DNA of 64,000 nucleotides from NCBI GenBank assembly GCA_015069385.1, contig SVIS01000004.1:1-64000 (forward strand), given 5' to 3'. The stretch comes from Clostridiales bacterium (GTDB lineage: Bacteria; Bacillota; Clostridia; Christensenellales; UBA1242). This document shows positions 19,895 to 29,079 of this stretch, in pieces. The first letter of the stretch is position 1. Each line of letters begins with the position of its first letter. The notes beneath the pieces are model-generated. The model did no database searches, was not told the origin of the DNA, and saw nothing but the letters and a program-made list of their open reading frames with translations. Both the position numbers and the translations under genes were made by a program.

Positions 19895-20652
19895 ATGCAA
19901 TTGGATAGAGATTTTATTATAAATTATGTTAAAGAATATGCAAAGTCTAAGGATTATGTATATGCAATGTGGCTAGAAGGCGCAGATGGATTAAATTTGG
20001 TAGATGAGTATTCTGATTTGGACTTTTGGTTTGATGTGGAAGATTCAAAGAGAGATTTATTTATTAAAGAACTTGTTAAGAATTATCATACCTTGGAAAA
20101 ATTGATTCTCAGATGATAAAAATTACAAAAGAAATATATCAAAGTAATATTCATTTAGAGAATACAAGTGAATACTTAACCATTGATTTAGCGGCACAAA
20201 ATGATTCTAGAAGTAGGGACTGTACATGCTTTATAAATGGAAGTATAACAGAAGTGCCAAAAGTAATTTTTGACAAAAAAAATATAATTACTTTTAAAGA
20301 AGCAGATAAAATAGATAAAGAATTACTAAAAAATGTTTTTGAAGAAAAGAAGAACAGAATTTTACAGTATTCCAGAGTAACAAAATATATTAAAAGAAAT
20401 CAATATTTAGAGTGTTTCATGGAGTATGAAAAACAAATTTTGAAACCAATTGTAACTATATCAAGAATAATTTATACGCCAGATATATATGATTATGAAT
20501 TATGTCATATTTCAAGACATATTCCGAAAGATGTGGTCGCAAAAATAGAACAATTATGCAAGATTAGTTCTTTTGAAGATATAGAGAAAAATATTTCTTT
20601 ATCATTAGAATTGTTAGATTCTTTTGAAAAAAAATTTAAACAATCTTTTTAA
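19895..20652 (+). pseudogene. Nucleotidyltransferase-superfamily protein split by an apparent frameshift (ORFs 19895-20116 and 20113-20652)
   Basis: ORF1 MWLEGADGLNLVDEYSDLDFWFDVED is the NTase core; ORF2 continues the protein; the alternative frame across the junction reads LGKIDSQMIKITKEIY next to an A5 run. Confidence 0.7.
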
Positions 20653-20679
20653 GAAGATCAAAATTAAAGAAAACAGAAA

Positions 20680-20753
20680 AATGTCCACCACAATTTGATA
20701 TTCACCCCAAAGTTAAATACTTTAAGGTGCATATCAATAAAACGGTGGGCATT
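20680..20753. repeat. Long imperfect inverted repeat (about 27-bp arms) with an inner AAAGT/ACTTT stem
   Basis: Left arm AATGTCCACCACAATTTGATATTCACC; right arm reverse complement AATGCCCACCGTTTTATTGATATGCACC. Confidence 0.75.
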
Positions 20754-20868
20754 TTTTGTAAATTTTTGGAATTTTTTGCACTAGACAACACTTCTTAATT
20801 TATGGTTTGATAGGTATTGAATTTTTTATAGGAATATGATATCATCTAATATGAATTGGGAGAAAATT

Positions 20869-21171
20869 ATGAATAAACCACAAAAATTTTTTAAAGTGTA
20901 TGAAATTATTGATAATGTTAATGATGACCTTGAGAGTTATCCAACTTTTTTTGTTGGTGCTTTTTTAAAAGAGAAAGATGCTATTAATCTGTGTAATGTA
21001 ATAGATATTTCAAATTGCAATAGCACAAAAATTATTTATGGAGAAATAACTGAATCAGACATTAACAATTTAAAAGAATATGGTTTGCAAGGCGCAGATG
21101 AACAAGCCCTATTGCAAATAAAAAGCATGTTGCAAAGCAAACCTCAAACCCAAGCAGATTTGACAAAATAA
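20869..21171 (+). CDS. Hypothetical protein
   Basis: ORF with GGGAG upstream of ATG 20869. Confidence 0.6.
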   Translation: MNKPQKFFKVYEIIDNVNDDLESYPTFFVGAFLKEKDAINLCNVIDISNCNSTKIIYGEITESDINNLKEYGLQGADEQALLQIKSMLQSKPQTQADLTK

Positions 21172-21213
21172 CATTAAAAAATTATAATATACTTAATTAT
21201 TAAAGGAGAAATA

Positions 21214-21501
21214 ATGAGTTTTATAGATAACGATCCACCAAAAGATTTAGATGTAGGTTCAATTATAAATAATGAAGGCGTAAATATATATGATGCAGGC
21301 AAGGATAAATGGAAGACTAAATACAATTTAGCATTATCTCTTGATGAAGTGAGAGCACTATTGGCACATGGAGAACGAGCGTTTTTTAGTTTTCATACAA
21401 ATTCAAAGAAAAAATATGAAGAGGCTTTAAAAACGCAGGAAAGAGCAAAAAAATATATCGAAGATGACAAAACAAAAAAAGAAGATGGTTTGGAAAAATA
21501 A
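21214..21501 (+). CDS. Hypothetical protein
   Basis: ORF preceded by AAAGGAG; followed by terminator-like hairpin. Confidence 0.65.
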   Translation: MSFIDNDPPKDLDVGSIINNEGVNIYDAGKDKWKTKYNLALSLDEVRALLAHGERAFFSFHTNSKKKYEEALKTQERAKKYIEDDKTKKEDGLEK

Positions 21502-21620
21502 AAAGAAGAGTGTTTACTCTCTTTTTGTTTAGTTATTTATTGTGTTTTTATTTTAAAATTAAATTTATAGTTTTTAAAGATACTATTGAAAAAAAATAAA
21601 AAAAATGATAATATAATTAT

Positions 21621-22574
21621 ATGTGGAAAATTCAAATAACAAAACAAAATATATGTAAGGCTTTATTTGCTGATACTTACAACAATGTAAACATTTATTT
21701 AACACAAATAGTAAACGCTTATAATAGTGGTCTTATTGATAAAAAACCAGAATATAAAGACTTAATTACTATATATGCGGCTTTAAAATCTGATGATGCT
21801 TCTGTATTAAAAACACTAAAAAAGTATGAAGGTCAAAATTTTGAAGGGCTTTTGTATGATGCATATAAAGATGCAATGTATTCAACTTTTAATGCAATAA
21901 AGGCAGAATGTTATTCTTTTGATGAAGAGCATTATGATGAAAAATTATCTAGCAAAGCGGGCGTTAAAGTTTATAATATTAAAAAACTTCCTAAAAAAAT
22001 GTTAATTAATGTTTCTAGGGCAGATAGAGATGCTGTTTTAAAAAATTCCGAAGTGGAAAAATATTTAGACATGTATGTTTACGAAAGAACTTCAAGAAAT
22101 ATAAAGCAAGATTATAAATCTCTTAGTTTTGTAGATAATCACAATATTAAGGCATACAGAGATATCAATAATTTTGTAACTTTTGTTTATCCGCCCGATA
22201 TTCCTAATGACTTGTTAATAACAATAGCACGCAAAGATGCCGAAGTTGATTTTAAAGATAAACAAGTTTATACTCAAACAGCACCATATTTAAGTAAACC
22301 ACAAACGCTCTTAGATAGCACAAATGAGTGTAATGAGGTTGCAGTACTAAGAAAAGGTCCTCATGGTGGGCACGAAGTAAAACCAATGGCAATTTTTTGT
22401 TGCAAAAGAATTACTGAATATGAAAAGCAAGCAGCAAAATATTTAAATATTCCAATTATTTATTCAGAAACAGAGTTTGTTCAAAAAAAATATACTAACA
22501 AAACAAAATATGATTATTCTTGTGTAAAAAATTCTGAACAAATAAAATCAGATTTTGATGAATTAACAATATAG
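21621..22574 (+). CDS. Hypothetical protein
   Basis: 317-aa ORF followed by hairpin AAAAATAGCATGC..GCATGCTATTTTT. Confidence 0.7.
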   Translation: MWKIQITKQNICKALFADTYNNVNIYLTQIVNAYNSGLIDKKPEYKDLITIYAALKSDDASVLKTLKKYEGQNFEGLLYDAYKDAMYSTFNAIKAECYSFDEEHYDEKLSSKAGVKVYNIKKLPKKMLINVSRADRDAVLKNSEVEKYLDMYVYERTSRNIKQDYKSLSFVDNHNIKAYRDINNFVTFVYPPDIPNDLLITIARKDAEVDFKDKQVYTQTAPYLSKPQTLLDSTNECNEVAVLRKGPHGGHEVKPMAIFCCKRITEYEKQAAKYLNIPIIYSETEFVQKKYTNKTKYDYSCVKNSEQIKSDFDELTI

Positions 22575-22667
22575 TCTAAAAATAGCATGCAAAAGCGCAT
22601 GCTATTTTTAAAACTTACTTGACAAAAAAACGTAATAAGCGTATACTACCTAAGTTTGATAAGTTAT

Positions 22668-22744
22668 GCGCCGTTAGCTCAGCTGGATAGAGCGTTGGTC
22701 TACGGAACCAAAGGTCAGGAGTTCGAATCTCTTACGGCGCACCA
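22668..22744 (+). tRNA. tRNA-Arg(ACG), CCA encoded
   Basis: Acceptor GCGCCGT/ACGGCGC, anticodon loop CTACGGA, T-arm GGTTCGAATC-like, 3' ACCA. Confidence 0.96.
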
Positions 22745-22867
22745 AATTCACCCCATTTGGGTGTTTTTTTATTTAATATCTTTACTTTAAAGGCTTTTCG
22801 TAGTTTTTTTATGAATTTTTATCAAATTTCGCTTTTAAAAAATTATTGTGTCAAATTTTATTGTAAC

Positions 22868-23659
22868 TTATTCAATTATTGCTTGCAATAATTCTTTAAC
22901 GCTATCAAAAACAAAATCAACTTTTTGTTTGCAGTTTTTTAAATCATGAGGTTTTGTTTCCCCAGTAAAAACAACACATGTATCTACATTTGCATTGTTG
23001 CCTGCAGCAATGTCAGTATAAAGCCTATCACCTATAACCAATGTTTGTTCTTTAGTATATTTAGTATTATGCAATGCATAAAAAACCATGTCTGGTGTTG
23101 GTTTACCTAAAAACTTTGGTTCAATATCTGTTGTATCTTTTATCATATTAGCAATTGCACCACAGTCTGGAACAAAACCAAATTTTGCAGGGCATCTTAA
23201 ATCAATATTTGTTGCTAAATATGTAACTTTTTGTGTTTGTAAAATATTACATACATCTACTAATTTTTGATAAGTTAGTTCGTTATCATAACCAATTAAC
23301 ACAACATCAATATTAGGTTCAACCGAGGTTGTTATGTTTAATTTATTTGCTTTAAGTTCATCAACCAGAGACTGTGTTCCTAAAACAAAAATCTTGTCAT
23401 TCATATGATGTTTTTTAAGATAGTTAATAGAGATAGAAAGTGCAGTTGCAAAATTACTTTCATCTACATTGAAACCAAGATTCGTAAAATATTCTACATA
23501 TTTTTTGCAACTTTTTGTAGAATTGTTGGTAATAAAAACATATTTTCCACCAATGTCGTTTATATAATTTGTTAAATCTTTGGCCCCGTCTATTAAAGTG
23601 TCATCAACCTTTATAACACCATCAATATCAAATAAAAATAATCTTTTGTTCTTTAACAA
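22868..23659 (-). CDS. HAD-IIA family hydrolase (NagD-like)
   Basis: LFLFDIDGVIKVDDTLIDGA, FITNNSTKS, KPTPDMVFYAL, VIGDRLYTDIAAGNNANVDTCVVFTGE. Confidence 0.93.
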   Translation of the reverse strand: MLKNKRLFLFDIDGVIKVDDTLIDGAKDLTNYINDIGGKYVFITNNSTKSCKKYVEYFTNLGFNVDESNFATALSISINYLKKHHMNDKIFVLGTQSLVDELKANKLNITTSVEPNIDVVLIGYDNELTYQKLVDVCNILQTQKVTYLATNIDLRCPAKFGFVPDCGAIANMIKDTTDIEPKFLGKPTPDMVFYALHNTKYTKEQTLVIGDRLYTDIAAGNNANVDTCVVFTGETKPHDLKNCKQKVDFVFDSVKELLQAIIE

Positions 23660-23800
23660 GTTTATACCCTCTTTTTTTATTAGTAGAATAACATTAAAAA
23701 CTTTTATTTACAAATAAATTAATTATTAAGTTTAACTAAAATTCCTCATAGTTGACAAAACTCTATATTGTGGTATAATAAATATATAAAAGGAAATGTC

Positions 23801-24691
23801 ATGAGAAAATTAAAGAAGATGTTTGTTACTGTTGGAGTTATTGCCTCTTTAACTCCGTTTTTGGCGGGGTGCAATTCTAACTACAAAGAAAAAAGGGCAG
23901 ATGAGTTAAATACACAAATTACCCATGTTTTAAAGGGAGAACTTGAGTCTCAAGAAGCTTATGACTTGTTAGATTTTAAATTAATAGGCACAGATGTAGC
24001 AAAAACAGCATTTGATTATGGTGTAAAATTTAATGGTGTTGCTTCTTTATCTAATGGGGAAAGTGCATATGCATCTTTAAATTATAGCATTCCATCAACA
24101 GAATTTTTAAAGTTAGAAAAACGCAGTTCTGCTAAACAAGTTTATAATTTATTAGATAAAATTGTACAACAATATAAACCTGTTAGTTATTCAATTACAC
24201 CAGTTACTAATTTAGTTAACATTAACGATGCTTTTGTAAAAAATGCACCTACACCATTTAAGGGTTATAATATAAAAGACGCACTTGTTTATAATTTAGC
24301 CGCTCCGGAATTTAATGATGAAGATAAAACAATTTCGTTTGATGTAAAAACATTAATGGAGGTGGATAAAGTAAAAATTAAGCCAGGTTGGGGGCTTTGT
24401 GTTGGGTTTAGTGGTCCAGTTTGTTTTGGATTTGGTATGCCAATTGCTGTACATTCAAATGGAACTTTTACAACTATTGATAAATATGTAATTAAGGTTG
24501 ATGATAAAACATACGAAGCAATGAAGGCAAACCCAAAAGCAATTTATGATGCTTGTGCTGAAAAAATAAATGGAAAAAATAATTTAGAAATGAAAGCGGA
24601 TAGAAAATTAACATCTTATGTTACATACGATGAAGCAGATTTGTTAGATATTGAAGATATACACTCTTTAAATAATGATCTTTCAAGATAG
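23801..24691 (+). CDS. Putative lipoprotein (paralogue A)
   Basis: Signal peptide with lipobox LAGCNS; similar overall plan to the next ORF. Confidence 0.8.
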   Translation: MRKLKKMFVTVGVIASLTPFLAGCNSNYKEKRADELNTQITHVLKGELESQEAYDLLDFKLIGTDVAKTAFDYGVKFNGVASLSNGESAYASLNYSIPSTEFLKLEKRSSAKQVYNLLDKIVQQYKPVSYSITPVTNLVNINDAFVKNAPTPFKGYNIKDALVYNLAAPEFNDEDKTISFDVKTLMEVDKVKIKPGWGLCVGFSGPVCFGFGMPIAVHSNGTFTTIDKYVIKVDDKTYEAMKANPKAIYDACAEKINGKNNLEMKADRKLTSYVTYDEADLLDIEDIHSLNNDLSR

Positions 24692-24701
24692 GAGAATTAA
24701 A

Positions 24702-25544
24702 ATGAAATTAAAAAGGTTTGCAGCCTTAGGGGCAACTTGTTTATTATTAACTGGTGCGTTAACTGGTTGTTCTAAAGAACTCGAAGAGGCTCAAGATAAC
24801 TTAAATAAAGCGGGTCTTGCAGCAATTAATAGAAGTCAAATTGTAAAAATAGAAACCTCAGATGAAATTAATGACTATGTTTTTTCTGGAGCAGATTTTT
24901 TATTAGAAGGACAAAATTATACTATAGATGTAAATGGTTTTACAGAAAGTCAAAATGGACAAAAAGCATATGCATGTTTAAAATATGATGTTCCAGCAAG
25001 TGAGTTTGCTCAAATAGATGCAAAAGACTCGGTTGAGGTTTTAAATGCAATTGCAAAAGTAGTAAATGAATATGAAATGAAAAGTTTTGAATATGCTCCA
25101 ATGAAAAGTTTAACAGAATTTAACAAAACAATTGGAAAAACTTTTGAAAGCCCACTTGATGGCTATAATTATAGTTCTAATTTAACTTATTCGGTAAAAA
25201 GCATAACTTTTAACGAACAAGAAGGTTATGTATCATTTAAAACAAATCAAAATGTTGATTATGTTAAACGTGTTACAAGAACAACTCTTGTATATAATGG
25301 TAAAACAATGGTTCCTATTGTTCAAACGCAATATTATCATGAAAAGTTTAATCAAGAACATGAAATATTTATCAAAGCAAGTCCAGAAGAAATGCAAGCA
25401 ATGAAGGAAGATAAAAGTTTAATTTTTGATAAATTTATTAGGGTTGTTAAAGAAGAGCAAAAATCAGAATATGTTGTAAAAGCTGGTAATATTCAAAATC
25501 AAAAAGCATTTGACGATGCACCAGAATATGATATGTCAAGATAA
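24702..25544 (+). CDS. Putative lipoprotein (paralogue B)
   Basis: Lipobox LTGCSK; GGAG upstream of ATG 24702; shares layout (ASLNYSIPSTEF vs ACLKYDVPASEF; ends DLSR/DMSR) with upstream ORF. Confidence 0.8.
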   Translation: MKLKRFAALGATCLLLTGALTGCSKELEEAQDNLNKAGLAAINRSQIVKIETSDEINDYVFSGADFLLEGQNYTIDVNGFTESQNGQKAYACLKYDVPASEFAQIDAKDSVEVLNAIAKVVNEYEMKSFEYAPMKSLTEFNKTIGKTFESPLDGYNYSSNLTYSVKSITFNEQEGYVSFKTNQNVDYVKRVTRTTLVYNGKTMVPIVQTQYYHEKFNQEHEIFIKASPEEMQAMKEDKSLIFDKFIRVVKEEQKSEYVVKAGNIQNQKAFDDAPEYDMSR

Positions 25545-25709
25545 ATAAAACAACATATATTTTAAAGGACTTTATAAAAATTAATAATTATTAAGTAATT
25601 AAAAAAATCATTTTTTTAGAAATATATTTTTAATAAATAAAAAATACACAATTATTAAAAAGGGTATACCTTAAAAATAAATTGTGTGTTTTTTTATTTT
25701 ATTATAATT

Positions 25710-25946
25710 TTAGTGATTATTGTGATGATTTTCTGAAGTTAAATAAATTCTTCCACTTGTAATAATTGGTGAAATAATTAACCAAATTGCAGAAAGAGCA
25801 ACTAAAATATAAACAATAATTGAGCCTACTGCTGGATACGCACCAAATATAGAAGAAACTAAGTTAAAATTAAATATACCTACAAGCCCCCAGTTTAATC
25901 CACCTATAATTAAAATAATATAGGCAATAATATTTGCAATTATCAT
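25710..25946 (-). CDS. DUF378 family small membrane protein
   Basis: IIGGLNWGLVGIFNFNLVSSIFG... typical DUF378 sequence. Confidence 0.88.
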   Translation of the reverse strand: MIIANIIAYIILIIGGLNWGLVGIFNFNLVSSIFGAYPAVGSIIVYILVALSAIWLIISPIITSGRIYLTSENHHNNH

Positions 25947-26044
25947 ATTTCCCTCCTAATGTTAGTGTTTGTCAAAATATGTGATTTATACATTTGATTT
26001 TTTTAATATTTTTGGAGTATCATAACTAACATAAAGGAGTTTAT

Positions 26045-26575
26045 ATGGATATTTGGAAAGATTTTAATAAAGATAGAATAACACCCGAAAAATTTATTGC
26101 ATTTATAGAAATAGAAAAGGGTAGTAAAAATAAATATGAATTAGATAAAGAAACAGGATTAATAATATTAGACAGGGTGCTTTTTACTAGCACTCACTAT
26201 CCTATGAACTATGGTTTTATTCCAAAAACTTATTCGCAAGATGGTGACCCTTTAGATGTTTTTGTACTTTGTAGTCAACCTATTGAAAAAATGAGTTTAG
26301 TAGAGTGCTTTCCAATAGGGGTAGTTACTATGCGAGATCGAAATGAAATGGATGAAAAAATTATTGCTATTCCTTTCGGTGACCCACAGTATAATAGTTA
26401 TAAAGATATTTCCCAACTTCCAAGTCATATTATGGAAGAACTTGTGCATTTTTTAAAAGTATATAAACAATTAGAGAATAAAAAGGTTGAAATTTTAAAT
26501 ACCGGAAATAGCGAGTCTGCAAAAAAATGTATCGAAGATAGTTTGCTGGCTTTTGAAAAAACATTTAGTAATTAA
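26045..26575 (+). CDS. ppa: Inorganic pyrophosphatase
   Basis: KYELDKETGLIILDRVLFTSTHYPMNYGFIPKTYSQDGDPLDVFVL. Confidence 0.97.
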   Translation: MDIWKDFNKDRITPEKFIAFIEIEKGSKNKYELDKETGLIILDRVLFTSTHYPMNYGFIPKTYSQDGDPLDVFVLCSQPIEKMSLVECFPIGVVTMRDRNEMDEKIIAIPFGDPQYNSYKDISQLPSHIMEELVHFLKVYKQLENKKVEILNTGNSESAKKCIEDSLLAFEKTFSN

Positions 26576-27747
26576 TGTAAAATTTTAAAAGAGTTGTCAC
26601 TTTGCTTATAAAAGTCAAAAAGTAATAATTTAAACTTATTGGATAAAAGTTCGTTAGTTTTAAAATTATTATCCATTGGGATTTTATTGTAGTAGGCCTC
26701 AATAAAGGTACACATTAAAAATGTTGCAAGATATTTATTAGAAGTATATTTTTGTGCATCTAAAAGAGCCTTATTATAATCATTTGTTTGAATAAAAATT
26801 TCTAATAAATATTTAATCAAGTCAATATATAAATTGTTTTTAGCCAAATCAAAATGTTGTTTTAATTTAATTATTAAATCTTTTTTAGTTGTTCCACGTC
26901 TTAAATATAAAATAATAGTACAAATTATTTTAGCGGCAAGCAAAACTTCAGAATTATTATTTACACAAATTAAACCACAATCAATTAAATTTTCAATTTC
27001 TTCATATGTATGTGCATACCATGCAATTGGGTTGCACATTTTTATTGCCATATTATCATCAGAGCATCTATATACTTTACACCCAGCGTTTGCCCAAGTT
27101 TGATAAGATTGGTTGTTTGTAATAGGGAAAAATTTAGAATAATATGTTAATATTCGCTGTAAATCGTTTGCAGTTTTGGGGGTATGTAGTAACCATTCTA
27201 AAACTGCAAAGTTTAAAGTTGAGTATTCTGTTAATTGGCTAGTATTGTTTATAACATTATTGCTATATAAATCGCAAACATAAAATTTAATTGTTGGCAT
27301 TTGTGGACTATAGGTTTCATATGTTTTTGGAATAGATTTATAACTAGGATAAATTAATTCGTTTAATTTATTAACTTTAATTCCCCTATTTTTTAACATA
27401 TTTTCAGAGATAAAAATACTTCCTAAATTATCTATTCCACATAAATCAATTTCCTTAATGTTATTTTTTTGTAAATAATTTAAAATTTGTGTTGTTAAAC
27501 CGTGAGTTCGTTTATTAAAATATTTAGATTTAGGAATTTTTTTTACAGCAATTTTTTTATCTTCTTTATCATATAGCCCATCAGATAAAACATGATTATT
27601 TTTATCTGTTTGTGTTTTTATATATTTAGTATACAGAATATGTAAAAATTTATTTTCTTTTAAATATTTATTAATTTTTTCAATTATTTCTTTATTTTTT
27701 TCGTAAATAAATCCATTTTGTACATCTATTATCAAAATATTTTTCAT
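26572..27747 (-). CDS. Isochorismatase-fold N-terminal domain fused to an uncharacterised C-terminal domain
   Basis: MKNILIIDVQNGFIYEKN...; ATG at 27747 fits better than 27810; C-terminal half unrecognised. Confidence 0.65.
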   Translation of the reverse strand: MKNILIIDVQNGFIYEKNKEIIEKINKYLKENKFLHILYTKYIKTQTDKNNHVLSDGLYDKEDKKIAVKKIPKSKYFNKRTHGLTTQILNYLQKNNIKEIDLCGIDNLGSIFISENMLKNRGIKVNKLNELIYPSYKSIPKTYETYSPQMPTIKFYVCDLYSNNVINNTSQLTEYSTLNFAVLEWLLHTPKTANDLQRILTYYSKFFPITNNQSYQTWANAGCKVYRCSDDNMAIKMCNPIAWYAHTYEEIENLIDCGLICVNNNSEVLLAAKIICTIILYLRRGTTKKDLIIKLKQHFDLAKNNLYIDLIKYLLEIFIQTNDYNKALLDAQKYTSNKYLATFLMCTFIEAYYNKIPMDNNFKTNELLSNKFKLLLFDFYKQSDNSFKILH

Positions 27748-27957
27748 TATTTTTCCTTTAAAAATCAATCTATTACTGTTATAATAATATAATTTTACAA
27801 AATTTGTCAAATGCTGGGTGAATTTTGTATAAAATTCAACAAAAAATGAAAATTACTAAAAAGAGTTATAATAATATTTAATTTGGTTTCAGTTTGGTCT
27901 TTACTTTTTTACAAAAATATGATAAACTCTTAAAACGAGTAAAAAAGGAGATTTATC

Positions 27958-28968
27958 GTGGAAAAATTTTTTCGAGAATATTTAGTAAATTTAGGAATAT
28001 ATGAACTAAGGTCACTTGCACGCACAGTGGGGGTTAAGTCGCCAACAACTAAAAAACATAGTGAACTTGTTGATTGTATTTTAAAAGTTCAAAGTGGTGA
28101 GCAACAGGCTTTTGTTAGTAAAAAAGGTAGGCCACCTAAAACAATAACAATGGCTAAAACTGTAAATTATGTTAGTTTTGAAAGAGCGGAAGGTTTGCCA
28201 ACTGGTTTTGAATATGCCGAAGATTCTGCTCGCAGTTTTAATTTGTGCAATGATGAAATTGTTGATGGAATAAACAAAACAACTTTTCCTTGCAAGGGTT
28301 TATTAAGAGAGGTAGATGGCAAAAAATATATTTACAATTATTCAAGTAGTCGTAAATTTGTTTTTGTTGATGATCCATTTGTTAAAGAACATAATTTAAA
28401 AAAAGGTGATTTAATTATTGGAACTGCTTGTCCAACTGGTGACGCTACCGGTTTTTTAGATGCAATTACCGATATTAACTTTAATAGCGTTTGTTCTTGC
28501 CAGAAGCAAACACAAGCAGTAGCACAATTATGTCCTTTAAATAATATTAAAGAAATTTATGAAGAAATAAAACAAGAACAACAAGATATAAAAATGGTTG
28601 TAGAACTAGAAGTTCCTTCATTAAGTTTGTTAGAATTAAAAGACCATTGTCTTTATTTTTCTAGCGAAGAAAGAGAAGATGTTCAACGTTCATACAATGC
28701 AGTATTAAATTGTAAAAATTTAATAAATAAATTAAGTGAACAAAATAAACCATTTACACTCAGGTTTATAGATATAGATTATATTTATTCTGTAATTAAT
28801 GCCTATAATACCTCTAAAGGTTTAAGAGCAGATTTAGATGCTGGGCAATTTATAAAGGAAATTTTACTTGATGTAAAAAAATGCAATGGCTCAAAAGTAA
28901 TTTTTTATGAAGTAGCGGGCTATAAACGTAATTCTTATTTAGATGCAATTTTAAATAAATATTTGTAA
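27958..28968 (+). CDS. Rho N-terminal-domain-like protein lacking a Rho ATPase domain
   Basis: SAP-like N-terminus (LGIYELRSLARTVGVKSPTTKKHSELVDCIL) and Rho RNA-binding-like region (GLLREVDGKKYIYN...FVDDPFVKEHNLKKGDLIIG); no Walker motifs; GTG start. Confidence 0.65.
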   Translation: MEKFFREYLVNLGIYELRSLARTVGVKSPTTKKHSELVDCILKVQSGEQQAFVSKKGRPPKTITMAKTVNYVSFERAEGLPTGFEYAEDSARSFNLCNDEIVDGINKTTFPCKGLLREVDGKKYIYNYSSSRKFVFVDDPFVKEHNLKKGDLIIGTACPTGDATGFLDAITDINFNSVCSCQKQTQAVAQLCPLNNIKEIYEEIKQEQQDIKMVVELEVPSLSLLELKDHCLYFSSEEREDVQRSYNAVLNCKNLINKLSEQNKPFTLRFIDIDYIYSVINAYNTSKGLRADLDAGQFIKEILLDVKKCNGSKVIFYEVAGYKRNSYLDAILNKYL

Positions 28969-29079
28969 AATGCAAAAAATAAATTGTATTTTAATTTGAT
29001 AAAAGTGTAAAATGTGTTATCATACTATTTGTGTTGAATACAATACAAAAAACAACCAAAGTTTTGCTAGGAGGTTCAT

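Noticed and set aside
19685-20753. Insertion sequence around the split nucleotidyltransferase
   Set aside because: No transposase ORF or target-site duplication visible; only an imperfect palindrome.
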